Positions 47,008 through 55,729 are shown, counted from the stretch's first letter. The stretch: 64,000 bases of DNA from Solimonas variicoloris DSM 15731 (GCF_000382285.1 NZ_KB907931.1:108214-172213); one strand, 5' to 3'. The notes: a model not told the origin generated them from the sequence alone. Numbers and translations are program-made.

Positions 47008-48477
47008 CTACAGACTGAGACCGGGTACGAGTTTGGCGGGCAGCTCCGGGTGTGCGGCTTCGGAGCTGGCGACCGGATAGGCGCAGTAGTCGGCGGCGTA
47101 GAACGCGCTCGGCCGGTGGTTGCCACTGGCGCCGATGCCGCCGAACGGGAAGGCGCCCGAGGCGCCGGTGGTCGGCCGGTTCCAGTTGACGATGCCGGCG
47201 CGCGAGCGGCGCCAGTAGCGACGGTATTCGGCCTCGTCGTCGCCGATGAAACCGGCCGACAGCCCGTAGCGTGTGGCGTTGGCGACCTCGATCGCGGCCT
47301 CGAGCGACGCGACGCGAATCACCTGCAGCAGCGGGCCGAAGAGCTCCTCGTCGTCGATCTCGACGCCGGTGGTGTCTAGCAGCCCTGGCGTAACGAAGGC
47401 GACGCCGCGTTCGAGGCGGCGCATCGCCAGCAGCGGCTGCGCGCCGCGCGCGACCATGTTGTCCTGTGCGTCGAGCAATTGCGTCGCCGCGCGCGGCGTG
47501 ATCAGCGGGCCCATGAACGGCTGCGGCTCGTCGTTCCACGCGCCGACGGCGAGCTGCCCGGCGACGTCGGCGAGGCGCGCCGTGAAGCGCGCGCCCCAGG
47601 CGTCGTCCGGCACGATCAGGCGCCGCGTGCAGGTGCAGCGCTGGCCGCTGGTGATGAATGCCGACTGCACGACGTCGTGGACGGCCGCATCGAGCGCTTC
47701 GACCGGCCGCACGATCAGCGGATTGTTGCCACCCATTTCGAGCGCGAGGATCTTGCCGGTGGCGCCGGCGAACTGCCGGTGCAGCAGCGCGCCGGTGCGC
47801 GAGCTGCCGGTGAAGAACAGACCGTCGAGCTCGCGGTGCGCGGCGATCGCCTCGCCGGTTTCGCGCTCGCCCTGCAGCAGATTCAGCACGCCGGCCGGCA
47901 GGCCGGCGGCCTGCCAGCAGCGCAGCATTGCCTCGCCGACCGCCGGCGTCTGCTCGCTGGGCTTGAACACGACGCAATTGCCGGCGAGCAACGCCGGCAC
48001 GATGTGGCCGTTCGGCAGATGGCCCGGAAAGTTGTAGGGGCCGAACACGGCGACCACGCCATGCGGCTTGTGGCGCAGCGTGTGGCCGCCGATCTCGGCC
48101 CGGGCTTCGACGACGCCGGTGCGCTGCGCGTAGGCGCGGATCGAGATGTCGACCTTGCCGATCATCGCCGCGACTTCGGTGCGGGCCTCCCACAGCGGTT
48201 TGCCCACCTCGCGCGCGATCAGCGCCGCCAGTTCCTCGCGCGCCTCTTCGAGCTGGCGCGCATAAGCGCGTGCGATCGCCTCGCGCTCGGCCTGCGGCGT
48301 GTCGGACCAGCCGGCGAAGGCAGCGCGCGCGGCGACGTAAGCCGCCTGCACGTCCTCGTGATTGGCGGCACGGCCGTTCCACAGCAGATCGCCGCAGGCC
48401 GGGTCGCGGCTCTGCAGCGGCAGGCCACGGCCGGTGCGCCAGCGTCCGTCGATCAGCAGTTCACCCGTCGTTTCCAT
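47008..48477 (-). CDS. astD: N-succinylglutamate 5-semialdehyde dehydrogenase
   Basis: A 489-residue aldehyde dehydrogenase. It has GPYNFPGHLPNGHIVPAL, GGNNPLIV with the conserved Glu nearby (ALEMGG), and the catalytic cysteine in TSGQRCTCTRRL. These are the AstD hallmarks, including the double Cys. It oxidises succinylglutamate semialdehyde with NAD. It starts 18 bp after astA. Confidence 0.96.
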   Translation of the reverse strand: METTGELLIDGRWRTGRGLPLQSRDPACGDLLWNGRAANHEDVQAAYVAARAAFAGWSDTPQAEREAIARAYARQLEEAREELAALIAREVGKPLWEARTEVAAMIGKVDISIRAYAQRTGVVEARAEIGGHTLRHKPHGVVAVFGPYNFPGHLPNGHIVPALLAGNCVVFKPSEQTPAVGEAMLRCWQAAGLPAGVLNLLQGERETGEAIAAHRELDGLFFTGSSRTGALLHRQFAGATGKILALEMGGNNPLIVRPVEALDAAVHDVVQSAFITSGQRCTCTRRLIVPDDAWGARFTARLADVAGQLAVGAWNDEPQPFMGPLITPRAATQLLDAQDNMVARGAQPLLAMRRLERGVAFVTPGLLDTTGVEIDDEELFGPLLQVIRVASLEAAIEVANATRYGLSAGFIGDDEAEYRRYWRRSRAGIVNWNRPTTGASGAFPFGGIGASGNHRPSAFYAADYCAYPVASSEAAHPELPAKLVPGLSL

Positions 48478-48495
48478 CGAGACTCCGGCCAGGTT

Positions 48496-49533
48496 TCAGA
48501 GCGGGCAGACACGCACGCGTGCGCCCGGCGCGACGCCGAGCGCCGCGGCGACGGTTTCCGGCAAGGCCGCGGCATCGGTGCCGGGCGCGAGTTCGGCGAG
48601 CGCGCAGCGGAAGCCGTCGAGCCGTTCGTTGGCGACCAGATGCGGCAGGCCGTCGTGCGGCGGCGCGCCGGCGACGACCGTGGCCTGGTGCGAACGCCGC
48701 ACCGAACGGATCGCCTGCAGCGGCGCCTCGACCGCCGGGCCACCGTCGAAGATGTCGATGTAGCCCTGGTAGCGGAAGCGCTCCTGTTCGAGGAAGCGCA
48801 GCGCCGGCGCGGTTTCCGGATGCACCTGGCCGAGCACGCCCTGCGCTTCCGGCGGCAGCAGCACGGTGTAGATCGGATGCTTGGGCATCAGCTCGGCGAT
48901 CACCGCCTTGTTGCCCTGGCCGACGACGTGCTCGGCGTCGCCGTACTCGATGCTGAAGAAGTGCCGGCCGAGACCTTCCCAGAACGGCGAACGCCCGGCC
49001 GCGTCGGAGACGCCACGCATCTCGGCGATCACCTTGTCGGCGAAGCGCTGCGGAAACGCGGCCATGAACAGGAAGCGGGATTTCGACAGCAGCGTGCCGT
49101 GCCGGCTGTGGCGCGCGTCGCGGCGCAGGTAGAGCGAGCACAGCACCGTGCTGCCGGTCAGGTCGTTCGACAGATACAGCGTCGGCAGGCGCTTGTAGAC
49201 GTTCAGCGCCGGGCTCGCCTGCACGGTGAGGCCGACGTGGTAGTTGTAGAACGGCTCGTCCAGGCCGCAGGCCGCTTCGATCGCGCAGCAGCCGGCGATC
49301 GTGCCGTCGCCGCTGTCGAGCACGAACATGTAGCGCTCGTGGCCGGGCGCGTCGACCGCGGCGGCGAACGAGGCCAGCGAGCGCTCGATCTTGTGCTGCA
49401 GCACGTCGCGCACCGGCGGCAGCGAGGTGAAGCCGGTGCCGGCGCCGCGCGCCAGATCGAGCAGCGCGTCGAGATCGCCGGGCGCGATCGGGCGCACGCA
49501 GGCGGCGGCTGCGGCGCTCACGTCCAGCTCCAT
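48496..49533 (-). CDS. astA: Arginine N-succinyltransferase
   Basis: A 345-residue enzyme that moves succinyl from succinyl-CoA to arginine, the first AST step. It has CVRPIAPGDLDALLDLA, GTGFTSLP, FYNYHVGLTVQASPALNVYKR and SRHGTLLSKSRFLFMA. Only one subunit gene is present (Pseudomonas has two). It overlaps the M20 hydrolase by 16 bp. Confidence 0.97.
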   Translation of the reverse strand: MELDVSAAAAACVRPIAPGDLDALLDLARGAGTGFTSLPPVRDVLQHKIERSLASFAAAVDAPGHERYMFVLDSGDGTIAGCCAIEAACGLDEPFYNYHVGLTVQASPALNVYKRLPTLYLSNDLTGSTVLCSLYLRRDARHSRHGTLLSKSRFLFMAAFPQRFADKVIAEMRGVSDAAGRSPFWEGLGRHFFSIEYGDAEHVVGQGNKAVIAELMPKHPIYTVLLPPEAQGVLGQVHPETAPALRFLEQERFRYQGYIDIFDGGPAVEAPLQAIRSVRRSHQATVVAGAPPHDGLPHLVANERLDGFRCALAELAPGTDAAALPETVAAALGVAPGARVRVCPL

Positions 49534-50726
49534 TCGCCGCTGGCGACGCGCATCAGCAGCAGCGCCGACAGCTGCGCGCGCTCGCCGAGGCTCGAGTAGC
49601 GCATGGTTTCGCGGTCCGAGTGGATATCGCGGCCGACCACGCCGAGATTGTCGAGATTCGGCAGGCCGTGCGCGGCCAGGTTGTTGCCGTCGCAGCAGCC
49701 GCCGGTCGGCTTGAATGCGAGCGGCAGCTCCAGCGCGCGGCCGCAGTCGAGCACCCAGTCCATCAGGCGCTCCTGGGCCGCGGCCAGCGGCTTGGGCGGA
49801 CGTGTGAAGCCGCCGCGCAGCTCGAAGACGATGCCGTCGCCGCCGTGCGCGCGGAAGATGCGGTCGAGCTCGCCCTGCAGCCAGGGCTCGTCGCCGGCCT
49901 GCTGCGTGCGCACGTTGAATTTGAACAGGCAGAAGTCGGGAATCACGTTGAGCGGGCCGCCGCCGCGGACATAAGCAGGATTGATCGTGACGCCCTCACG
50001 TTGCAGGCCGTTGATGGCGTCGATGACGCGCGCCGCGGCGGCGATCGCGTTGCGGCCGTCCTGCGGGTTGCGTCCGGCGTGCGCGGCGCGGCCGTGCACG
50101 AGGATCTCGAAGTTGCCGCTGCCCTTGCGGCTCGATGCCAGCGAGCCGTCAGGGAACGAGGGTTCGTAGATGAGCCCGAAGCGGTGGCGCTGCGCGGCTT
50201 CAGCGAGCAGCGGCGCCGAGCCGGTCGAGCCGATCTCCTCGTCCGGGTTCAGCAGCACTTCCCAGCCGACGCGCTCGCGCCACGGCGTGCGCTCCAGCGT
50301 CGCCAGCGCCAGCCACATCGCCAGCAGCCCGCCCTTGAGGTCGGCGACGCCGGGCCCGTGCACGGTGTCGTCGTCGACGAAGCGCGCGGTCTGGAACGGA
50401 TGCTCGGCGCCGTAGACGGTGTCGAGGTGGCCGCCGAGGAAAACCTGTAGCGGCGCCTCCGGGCGCAGGCGCAGGCGCAGCGCCGGGCCGACCGCGCGCT
50501 CGCGCTGCGTGCCGTCGTCGGCCGTCGACTGATATGGCGGCAGCTCGAACCACTGCGCGCTCGCGCCGAGGGCGGAGAAGCGTGGCGCCAGCATTTCGGC
50601 GACCGCGCGCACGCCGCGCGGGTTGAAGCTGCCGGAATTCTGGTTCGCCAGGCGCAGCAGCTCGTCGCGCAGGAGCGGCGCCTGCGCGGCGGTCCATTGC
50701 AGATGCGGTGAGTAATCCTCTCGCAC
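49518..50726 (-). CDS. M20 family metallohydrolase, carboxypeptidase G2-like (candidate succinylglutamate desuccinylase)
   Basis: A 402-residue protein with M20 metal residues in GGHLDTVYG, GVADLKGG and NPDEEIGSTGS, and a dimerisation domain with HGRAAHAGRNPQDGRNAI. It is closest in style to glutamate carboxypeptidases (CPG2-like), which cut N-acyl-glutamates. It overlaps astA, which follows it, by 16 bp. No astE (M14 family) is present here. Cutting N-succinylglutamate, the last AST step, would fit both family chemistry and position, but is inference. Confidence 0.8.
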   Translation of the reverse strand: MREDYSPHLQWTAAQAPLLRDELLRLANQNSGSFNPRGVRAVAEMLAPRFSALGASAQWFELPPYQSTADDGTQRERAVGPALRLRLRPEAPLQVFLGGHLDTVYGAEHPFQTARFVDDDTVHGPGVADLKGGLLAMWLALATLERTPWRERVGWEVLLNPDEEIGSTGSAPLLAEAAQRHRFGLIYEPSFPDGSLASSRKGSGNFEILVHGRAAHAGRNPQDGRNAIAAAARVIDAINGLQREGVTINPAYVRGGGPLNVIPDFCLFKFNVRTQQAGDEPWLQGELDRIFRAHGGDGIVFELRGGFTRPPKPLAAAQERLMDWVLDCGRALELPLAFKPTGGCCDGNNLAAHGLPNLDNLGVVGRDIHSDRETMRYSSLGERAQLSALLLMRVASGEWSWT

Positions 50727-50783
50727 GGCGCGAACCCGTCTGCTGTAATGAGTCCATTCTTAGGGACGTCGCGCGCCTCGCGC

Positions 50784-51632
50784 ATGAGGAAAACTCCGGT
50801 GAAGTTCTGGTTCGCAAAATCGCTTGCCGCGCTCTGTGCGCTCATCGGCCTGTGCGCTGCCGGCCACGCCTGGAGCGCCGACCAGGCGCTGTGGGAGAAA
50901 TCGACGCTGAACCAGATCCTCAAGCGCGGCGAACTGCGCGTCGGTCTCGAGGCCGGCTACGTGCCGTTCGAGATGCGGGACCGGAAGGGCAACATCATCG
51001 GCTTCGACGTCGACCTCGCCCGCCTGATGGCGCGCTACATGGGCGTCAAGCTGACGCTCGTCAACACGCAGTGGGACGGCATCATTCCGGCGCTGCTGAC
51101 CGACAAGTTCGACCTGCTGATGTCCGGCATGACCGTCACGCCGGAGCGCAACCTGCAGGTCAACTTCGCCGACCCGTACGTCGTCATCGGCCAGACCGTC
51201 ATCATCCGCAAGGGCCTGATCGGCAAGATCACCAAGTACGATCAGCTCGACGATGCGCAATACACGATCGCCACCAAGCTCGGCACGACCGGCGACATCG
51301 CCGGACGCAAATACTTCACCAAGGCCAAGATCAAGGCCTTCGAGACCGAGGCCGAGGCGACGCTCGAAGTGCGCAACGGCCGCGCCGATGCCTTCGTCTA
51401 CGATCTGCCGTACAACGCCGTCTTCTACGCCCGCTACCCGAACGACGTCGGCATCCTGCGCGAGACCTTCACCCAGGAGCCGATCGGCTGGGCCGTGCGC
51501 AAGGGCGATCCCGACTTCCTCAACTGGCTGAACAATTTCCTGCGCGTCATCAAGGCCGACGGCAGCTACGACGCGCTGTATCAGAAGTGGTTCGAGGGCA
51601 CGGCGTGGCTGCAGAACGTCGGGGGCGGTTGA
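50784..51632 (+). CDS. Periplasmic amino-acid-binding protein (ABC type, family 3)
   Basis: A 282-residue protein from the ATG at 50784, with signal peptide core FAKSLAALCALIGLCAAGHAWS; an ATG 12 codons earlier is possible. It has LNQILKRGELRVGLEAGYVPFEM, IIGFDVDLARLMARYM, WDGIIPALLTDKFDLLMSGMTVT and GWAVRKGDPDFLNWLNNFL, the solute-binding family 3 pattern. It is divergent from the M20-astA-astD genes, so an arginine or related ligand is likely. No permease or ATPase gene is near. Confidence 0.88.
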   Translation: MRKTPVKFWFAKSLAALCALIGLCAAGHAWSADQALWEKSTLNQILKRGELRVGLEAGYVPFEMRDRKGNIIGFDVDLARLMARYMGVKLTLVNTQWDGIIPALLTDKFDLLMSGMTVTPERNLQVNFADPYVVIGQTVIIRKGLIGKITKYDQLDDAQYTIATKLGTTGDIAGRKYFTKAKIKAFETEAEATLEVRNGRADAFVYDLPYNAVFYARYPNDVGILRETFTQEPIGWAVRKGDPDFLNWLNNFLRVIKADGSYDALYQKWFEGTAWLQNVGGG

Positions 51633-51753
51633 GCGGGCGGCGGCGAGTGAGACGGGGCGCGCGGTTGTCGCGGAGTCGGGCAGGCAGAATCTCCGCGAGC
51701 TTGCGCGCAGAGCGCTGATCCGCGCCGCAGTTGGCGTCTACTGAAGTGTGCGT

Positions 51754-51763
51754 GGGGGGGGGG
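51754..51763. repeat. Homopolymeric G10 tract next to the S9 peptidase start
   Basis: Ten consecutive G end one base before the ATG at 51765. They would form the ribosome-binding region of the S9 gene. Such tracts slip during replication and can switch expression; a sequencing or assembly error is another explanation. Confidence 0.7.
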
Positions 51764-51764
51764 A

Positions 51765-53783
51765 ATGGGGATCGGAAAGGGTGCTGGATTTTTTGCTGTC
51801 GCCATTTTTTGTGCAGGCACGGCGTTGCCGGTGATGGCGGAAGAGGCCAAGGCCTTGCCGCCGGTCAAGGATTTCGCGCGATTCCCGGATTACGAGCAGC
51901 TCAAGCTTTCGCCCAAGGGCGATTACCTGGCGGTCACTTCACGCATTGAAAGCCGGACCGTGCTGGCGATCCTGCGGCTGTCCGATCTGAAGATTGTCGC
52001 GTCGGCCGGCGGCGCCGAGTATCAGCACGTGAACTCGTTTGATTGGGTCAGCGACGAGCGCGTGGTCTATTCGATTGCCGAGAATTACGGCTCTCTGGAA
52101 ATCCCGTATCTGACCGGAGAGCTCATGGCCCTTGATGTGGACGGCTCTCCGTCCAAGTATCTGTTCGGCTATCGGGGCGAGATGTCGACCGGCACGAGAA
52201 TTCGGGGCGGGAAGGCGGAGTACGCTTCGGCGCGATTGATCGATCCGTTGCTCGACGAACCCAACTATGCGCTGATCGCCGTCTATCCCTGGCAGGACTC
52301 GGCCGGTCAGATCAATGCCGAGACGGTCTACAAGATCAATGTCAGAAACGGCATGACGACGCCGGTCGTCTCGGCACCCGGACGCGGATTTACGCAGTTT
52401 GCAACCGATGAGTCCGGGTTCGTCCGCTTTGCGGCCGGAGAGTATCGGCAAGCCTATGCCGTGGACACGTACTTCCGGTCGCCGGAGGAGCCGCGCTGGA
52501 AGCAACTCGATGGCGAGGATGGCGTGGGCGGCGGGGCCAAAGTACTGGCGCTCGATGGCGCCGCCCAGACCGTCTACATGGAATCAGGCAGCTGCCTGGT
52601 CTCCTTCCGGTTCAATTCCAAGGTGCGCGAGCGGCTTGCCTGCAATCCGACTGCGGAAATTTATGATGTCGATTACTCGCATGACGGCCTGATCCCGATA
52701 CGGGTTTCATTCGAGCCCGGAAAGATCGAGTCGATGTCGCTCGCCGAGCAGCATCCTGACAGCCGCCTGCTTCGCGCGTTGGAAAGGAGTTTTCCCGGTC
52801 AGTACACGCACATCGTTTCCTGGTCGCGCGACGGCAGCAAGGCCATCATTTCGGCATCCAGCGATCGCAACCCGGGGACGTTCTATCTCTTCGACCGCCA
52901 AGCCAAGAAGGCCGAATTCCTTCTCGCGAAAGAGTCATGGATCGATGCCGAGCAAATGGCCGAGCGGCAGCCGATCAGTTTTTCCGCGGCCGACGGGATG
53001 ACGATCTACGGCTATCTGACTTTGCCTCGTGGCCAGAAGCCACAACAGTTGCCGATGGTGGTGCTGCCTCACGGCGGTCCGTTCGGGCCGCAAGACCACT
53101 GGTTTTACGATGACGAAGCGCAGATGTTCGCGAGTCGCGGTTACGCCGTGCTGCAAGTGAATTTCCGGGGTTCCGGGGGATACGGAAAGGCTTATCTCGA
53201 GGCGGGCAAGGGCAAGTGGGGTTCCGCGATGATTGGCGACATCGCGGCGGGTACGCGTTATGTCATCGGCAAGGGCGTAGCCGATGCAAGGCGGATCTGC
53301 ATCTACGGGGGCAGCTTTGGTGGTTATGCTGCCATGATGAGTGCGGTTCGATATCCGGAGCTGTACCGGTGTGCGATCGGCTACGCCGGTGCTTATGACT
53401 TGCTGATCCAGCGCAAGGAATCGGACACCGCAAATACCCGGATAGGGCGCGACTATCTGAACTTCTTCGTTGGCGCCGACGAAGCGGAACTCAAGGAGCA
53501 GTCACCGATTTCGCATCTCGATCGTTTGCGCGCGGCGGTCATGCTGGTGCACGGCGAGCAGGATCGCCGTGTCCCTTTTTCACAGTTCAAGGCGATGCGC
53601 GATGCCTTGAAGGCGCGGAACTATCCATTCGAGTCGCTCACCTACGCCGGTGAAGGGCATGGCTTCTACAGCGAAGCGCACCGCGAGGAGTTCTACACCA
53701 GAATGCTCGACTTCATCGCCCGCAGCCTGAGTGCGCCGGCGAGCGAGAGCGCCTCGCTGCTGCCGGAGGCTGGCACGCGATAG
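51765..53783 (+). CDS. Secreted S9 prolyl oligopeptidase-family peptidase
   Basis: A 672-residue protein with an N-terminal signal peptide (FFAVAIFCAGTALPVMA). A beta-propeller region precedes the alpha/beta hydrolase domain. The catalytic serine lies in YGGSFGGYAAMM, aspartate in HGEQDRRVPFSQF and histidine in EGHGFYSEAHREEF. Relatives are dipeptidyl/acylaminoacyl peptidases acting on peptides outside the cytoplasm. Codon use is visibly less G+C-rich than neighbours (more gat, ttt, aat), a sign of different origin. A G10 tract precedes the start. Confidence 0.9.
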   Translation: MGIGKGAGFFAVAIFCAGTALPVMAEEAKALPPVKDFARFPDYEQLKLSPKGDYLAVTSRIESRTVLAILRLSDLKIVASAGGAEYQHVNSFDWVSDERVVYSIAENYGSLEIPYLTGELMALDVDGSPSKYLFGYRGEMSTGTRIRGGKAEYASARLIDPLLDEPNYALIAVYPWQDSAGQINAETVYKINVRNGMTTPVVSAPGRGFTQFATDESGFVRFAAGEYRQAYAVDTYFRSPEEPRWKQLDGEDGVGGGAKVLALDGAAQTVYMESGSCLVSFRFNSKVRERLACNPTAEIYDVDYSHDGLIPIRVSFEPGKIESMSLAEQHPDSRLLRALERSFPGQYTHIVSWSRDGSKAIISASSDRNPGTFYLFDRQAKKAEFLLAKESWIDAEQMAERQPISFSAADGMTIYGYLTLPRGQKPQQLPMVVLPHGGPFGPQDHWFYDDEAQMFASRGYAVLQVNFRGSGGYGKAYLEAGKGKWGSAMIGDIAAGTRYVIGKGVADARRICIYGGSFGGYAAMMSAVRYPELYRCAIGYAGAYDLLIQRKESDTANTRIGRDYLNFFVGADEAELKEQSPISHLDRLRAAVMLVHGEQDRRVPFSQFKAMRDALKARNYPFESLTYAGEGHGFYSEAHREEFYTRMLDFIARSLSAPASESASLLPEAGTR

Positions 53784-53989
53784 GCCGGGCGCGGCCCGCC
53801 TCGTGGCGGGTGCGCGACGGGGCTTTCTCCCGCGTGCAGGGAAGGTCGGCGGCGCAGTGATGAACGGCGCCGCAGCGCAGGGCTCGGCCGGCGCGCGGCG
53901 GCCGTCATCCGGCCTTGCCGGGGTCGGACTTTCCCGCTGGCCGCCCGCGGAGCCGGCAAGCCGCTGCGCATATCCGCAAGCCAATGGAT

Positions 53990-54060
53990 GCGGACACTCG
54001 AACGCTGCCGCGGTCGCCTGCCGGACTGTCCGCTGCTGTCCGCCAGGCCGTACGCGGACA
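53990..54060. promoter_or_regulatory. Cluster of four TGTCCGC boxes, candidate upstream activator sites
   Basis: Boxes are at 53990-53996 (minus), 54027-54033 (plus), 54037-54043 (plus) and 54054-54060 (minus). The last two form an inverted repeat with a 10-bp spacer. They lie 67-137 bp before the sigma-54 promoter, the usual place for NtrC-type activator binding. The same boxes occur before the second promoter at 55.6 kb. Confidence 0.65.
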
Positions 54061-54126
54061 CCGCATGCCACTCGCGTTATTTTAACTTTCTCATTTAAGT
54101 CAAAAGGATAGCCATCTCCGCAGGGC

Positions 54127-54142
54127 TGGCACGAGGGCTGCG
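54127..54142 (+). promoter_or_regulatory. Sigma-54 (-24/-12) promoter before the TolC-like gene
   Basis: TGGCACG-AGGG-CTGCG keeps the GG (54128-54129) to GC (54140-54141) spacing of ten bases and differs from the consensus TGGCACG-N4-TTGC at one core position. It lies 35 bp before the start codon. Confidence 0.7.
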
Positions 54143-54176
54143 TTGTCGATCCGCAAAACCGGTACGGGGAGCGACG

Positions 54177-55553
54177 ATGCGAGTGGCGGCGGGGTGTTTG
54201 GCGGTGGTGATGGCGGCGGCGGGCCCGGCGCAGGCGAACAGCCTGATCGAGGCCTATCGCGCCGCGCAGCAGCACGACGCGGTGCTGCAGGCGGCGCTCG
54301 AGGTGCGCAATGCGGCGGTCGAGGCACGGCCGCAGGCCTGGTCGCTGCTGCTGCCGTCGGTGACGGCGAGCGCCGGCACGGCGCGCGAGCGCTACCGGCT
54401 CGACGGCGGCAATGCAGCGGTGAGCGATCCGACCGATCCGCAGGCGAGCGAGGAGTCGCGTTTCTCGGCGACGCGGACCACGTACGGGCTCGACCTCAAG
54501 CAGACGCTGTGGAGCGTGGAATCGTTCCAGAAGCTGCGCCAGAGCAGCCTGGCGGTCGCCCAGGCCGAGGCCGAGTACCGTGACGCGCACCAGGCATTGA
54601 TCCTGCGGGTCGCCGAGGCCTATTTCGGCGTGCTCGCCGCGGCCGACAACCTCGACGCCAACCGCTCGGAGCGCGCCGCCTACGCGGCGCTCGTCGATCA
54701 GGCGCAGAAGCGTCTGCAGACCGGCCTGGGCGCGCGCATCGGCGTCGACGAGGCGCAGTCGTTCTATTCGTTGACCGCGCAGGCGGTCAGCGATTCGGAG
54801 CTGGCGCTGCTCGACGCGCAGCGCGCGCTGCTGCAGATCACCCGCGAGCCGACGCCGATCGTGCCGCTGCGCGAGGAGATCCCGCTGGCTTCGCCGCAGC
54901 CGGCCAGCGCCGACGAGTGGCTGGCCGCGGCGCGGCAGGGCAACTACGCCGTGCAGGCGGCGCAGCTGAAGCAGGAGGTGGCGGCGCGCGGCGTGTCGGT
55001 GGTCGACGGCCGCTGGTGGCCGACGGTGTCGCTGCAGGGCTCGATCGGCAAGACCCAGATTCCCGATGTGCTCGGCGGCGACCAGCGCATCGACAGCATC
55101 GGCGTCTACGCGGAATGGCCGATCTTCTCCGGCGGTCAGACGCTGTCGCAGCGGCGCGAAGCCGCGGCGCGCTGGCGCGGCGCCAGCGCCGACTACGACG
55201 GCCGCGTGCGACTGGCCGAGCGCGACACGCTGGCGGCGTTCCGCGGCGTGCTGGTCGGCATCCGCAACATCCGCTCCGGCCAGCTCGCGGTGCAGGCCAA
55301 CCGCACGGCGGTCGAGGCCAGCCAGAACGGCGTCGAAGCCGGCACCCGCACCGAGTTCGACCTGCTCAACGCGCAGACGCATTACTACTCGGCGCTGCGC
55401 ACCTACTACCAGTCGCGCTACGACTATCTGAACAACACGCTGCGCCTGAAGGCGCAGGCCGGCCGCCTCGGCGAGGGCGATCTGGCGGCGGTCGACGCCG
55501 TGCTCGCCGACGACGGCCGACGTGTCGAACTGCCGGCGGACTGGTCGCCGTGA
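54177..55553 (+). CDS. TolC-like outer membrane efflux channel
   Basis: A 458-residue outer membrane efflux protein with a signal peptide (VAAGCLAVVMAAAGPAQA). Repeated long helices fit two OEP domains (for example LIEAYRAAQQHDAVLQAALEVRN and RIDSIGVYAEWPIFSGGQ). It forms the outer membrane exit of the export system with the adaptor and ABC genes downstream. It has its own sigma-54 type promoter. Confidence 0.9.
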   Translation: MRVAAGCLAVVMAAAGPAQANSLIEAYRAAQQHDAVLQAALEVRNAAVEARPQAWSLLLPSVTASAGTARERYRLDGGNAAVSDPTDPQASEESRFSATRTTYGLDLKQTLWSVESFQKLRQSSLAVAQAEAEYRDAHQALILRVAEAYFGVLAAADNLDANRSERAAYAALVDQAQKRLQTGLGARIGVDEAQSFYSLTAQAVSDSELALLDAQRALLQITREPTPIVPLREEIPLASPQPASADEWLAAARQGNYAVQAAQLKQEVAARGVSVVDGRWWPTVSLQGSIGKTQIPDVLGGDQRIDSIGVYAEWPIFSGGQTLSQRREAAARWRGASADYDGRVRLAERDTLAAFRGVLVGIRNIRSGQLAVQANRTAVEASQNGVEAGTRTEFDLLNAQTHYYSALRTYYQSRYDYLNNTLRLKAQAGRLGEGDLAAVDAVLADDGRRVELPADWSP

Positions 55554-55568
55554 GCGCCGCCGCGCGCT

Positions 55569-55610
55569 TGTCCGCAGTGTCCGGCGGCGGCGTCCGCGGA
55601 CACTGTCCGC
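55569..55610. promoter_or_regulatory. Second cluster of TGTCCGC boxes before the adaptor gene
   Basis: Boxes are at 55569-55575 (plus), 55578-55584 (plus, one mismatch), 55596-55602 (minus) and 55604-55610 (plus). They lie 60-100 bp before the promoter at 55670. The arrangement of two closely spaced direct boxes followed by an inverted one repeats the first region. Confidence 0.65.
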
Positions 55611-55669
55611 AGCGTGCCGGCGACGAACGAATTTGTTTTGCAGCAATGACTTAACGATCAACGACGGGC

Positions 55670-55685
55670 TGGTACGGCGCTTGCG
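55670..55685 (+). promoter_or_regulatory. Sigma-54 (-24/-12) promoter before the adaptor gene
   Basis: TGGTACG-GCGC-TTGCG fits the consensus TGGYRCG-N4-TTGC fully, with GG at 55671-55672 and GC at 55683-55684. It lies 45 bp before the adaptor start. Confidence 0.78.
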
Positions 55686-55729
55686 CCGACCGCCCTGGAA
55701 CCGCAACGCGCGGTAGGGGAAGGCAGGAC

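Larger units (their letters stand above)
53784..54176 (+). other. Regulatory intergenic region before the efflux operon
   Basis: 393 bp without a supported gene. The left 200 bp is G+C rich with no strong feature. From 53990 to 54060 there are four TGTCCGC/GCGGACA boxes. An A+T-rich stretch (54076-54112) follows, then a sigma-54 type promoter at 54127-54142, then a short leader to the start at 54177. Details are in separate entries. Confidence 0.7.

Noticed and set aside
53771..53786. TGGCACG-CGAT-AGGC, a further GG-N10-GC match
   Set aside because: The -12 part reads AGGC and not TTGC, and it overlaps the S9 stop codon, about 390 bp before the next gene.
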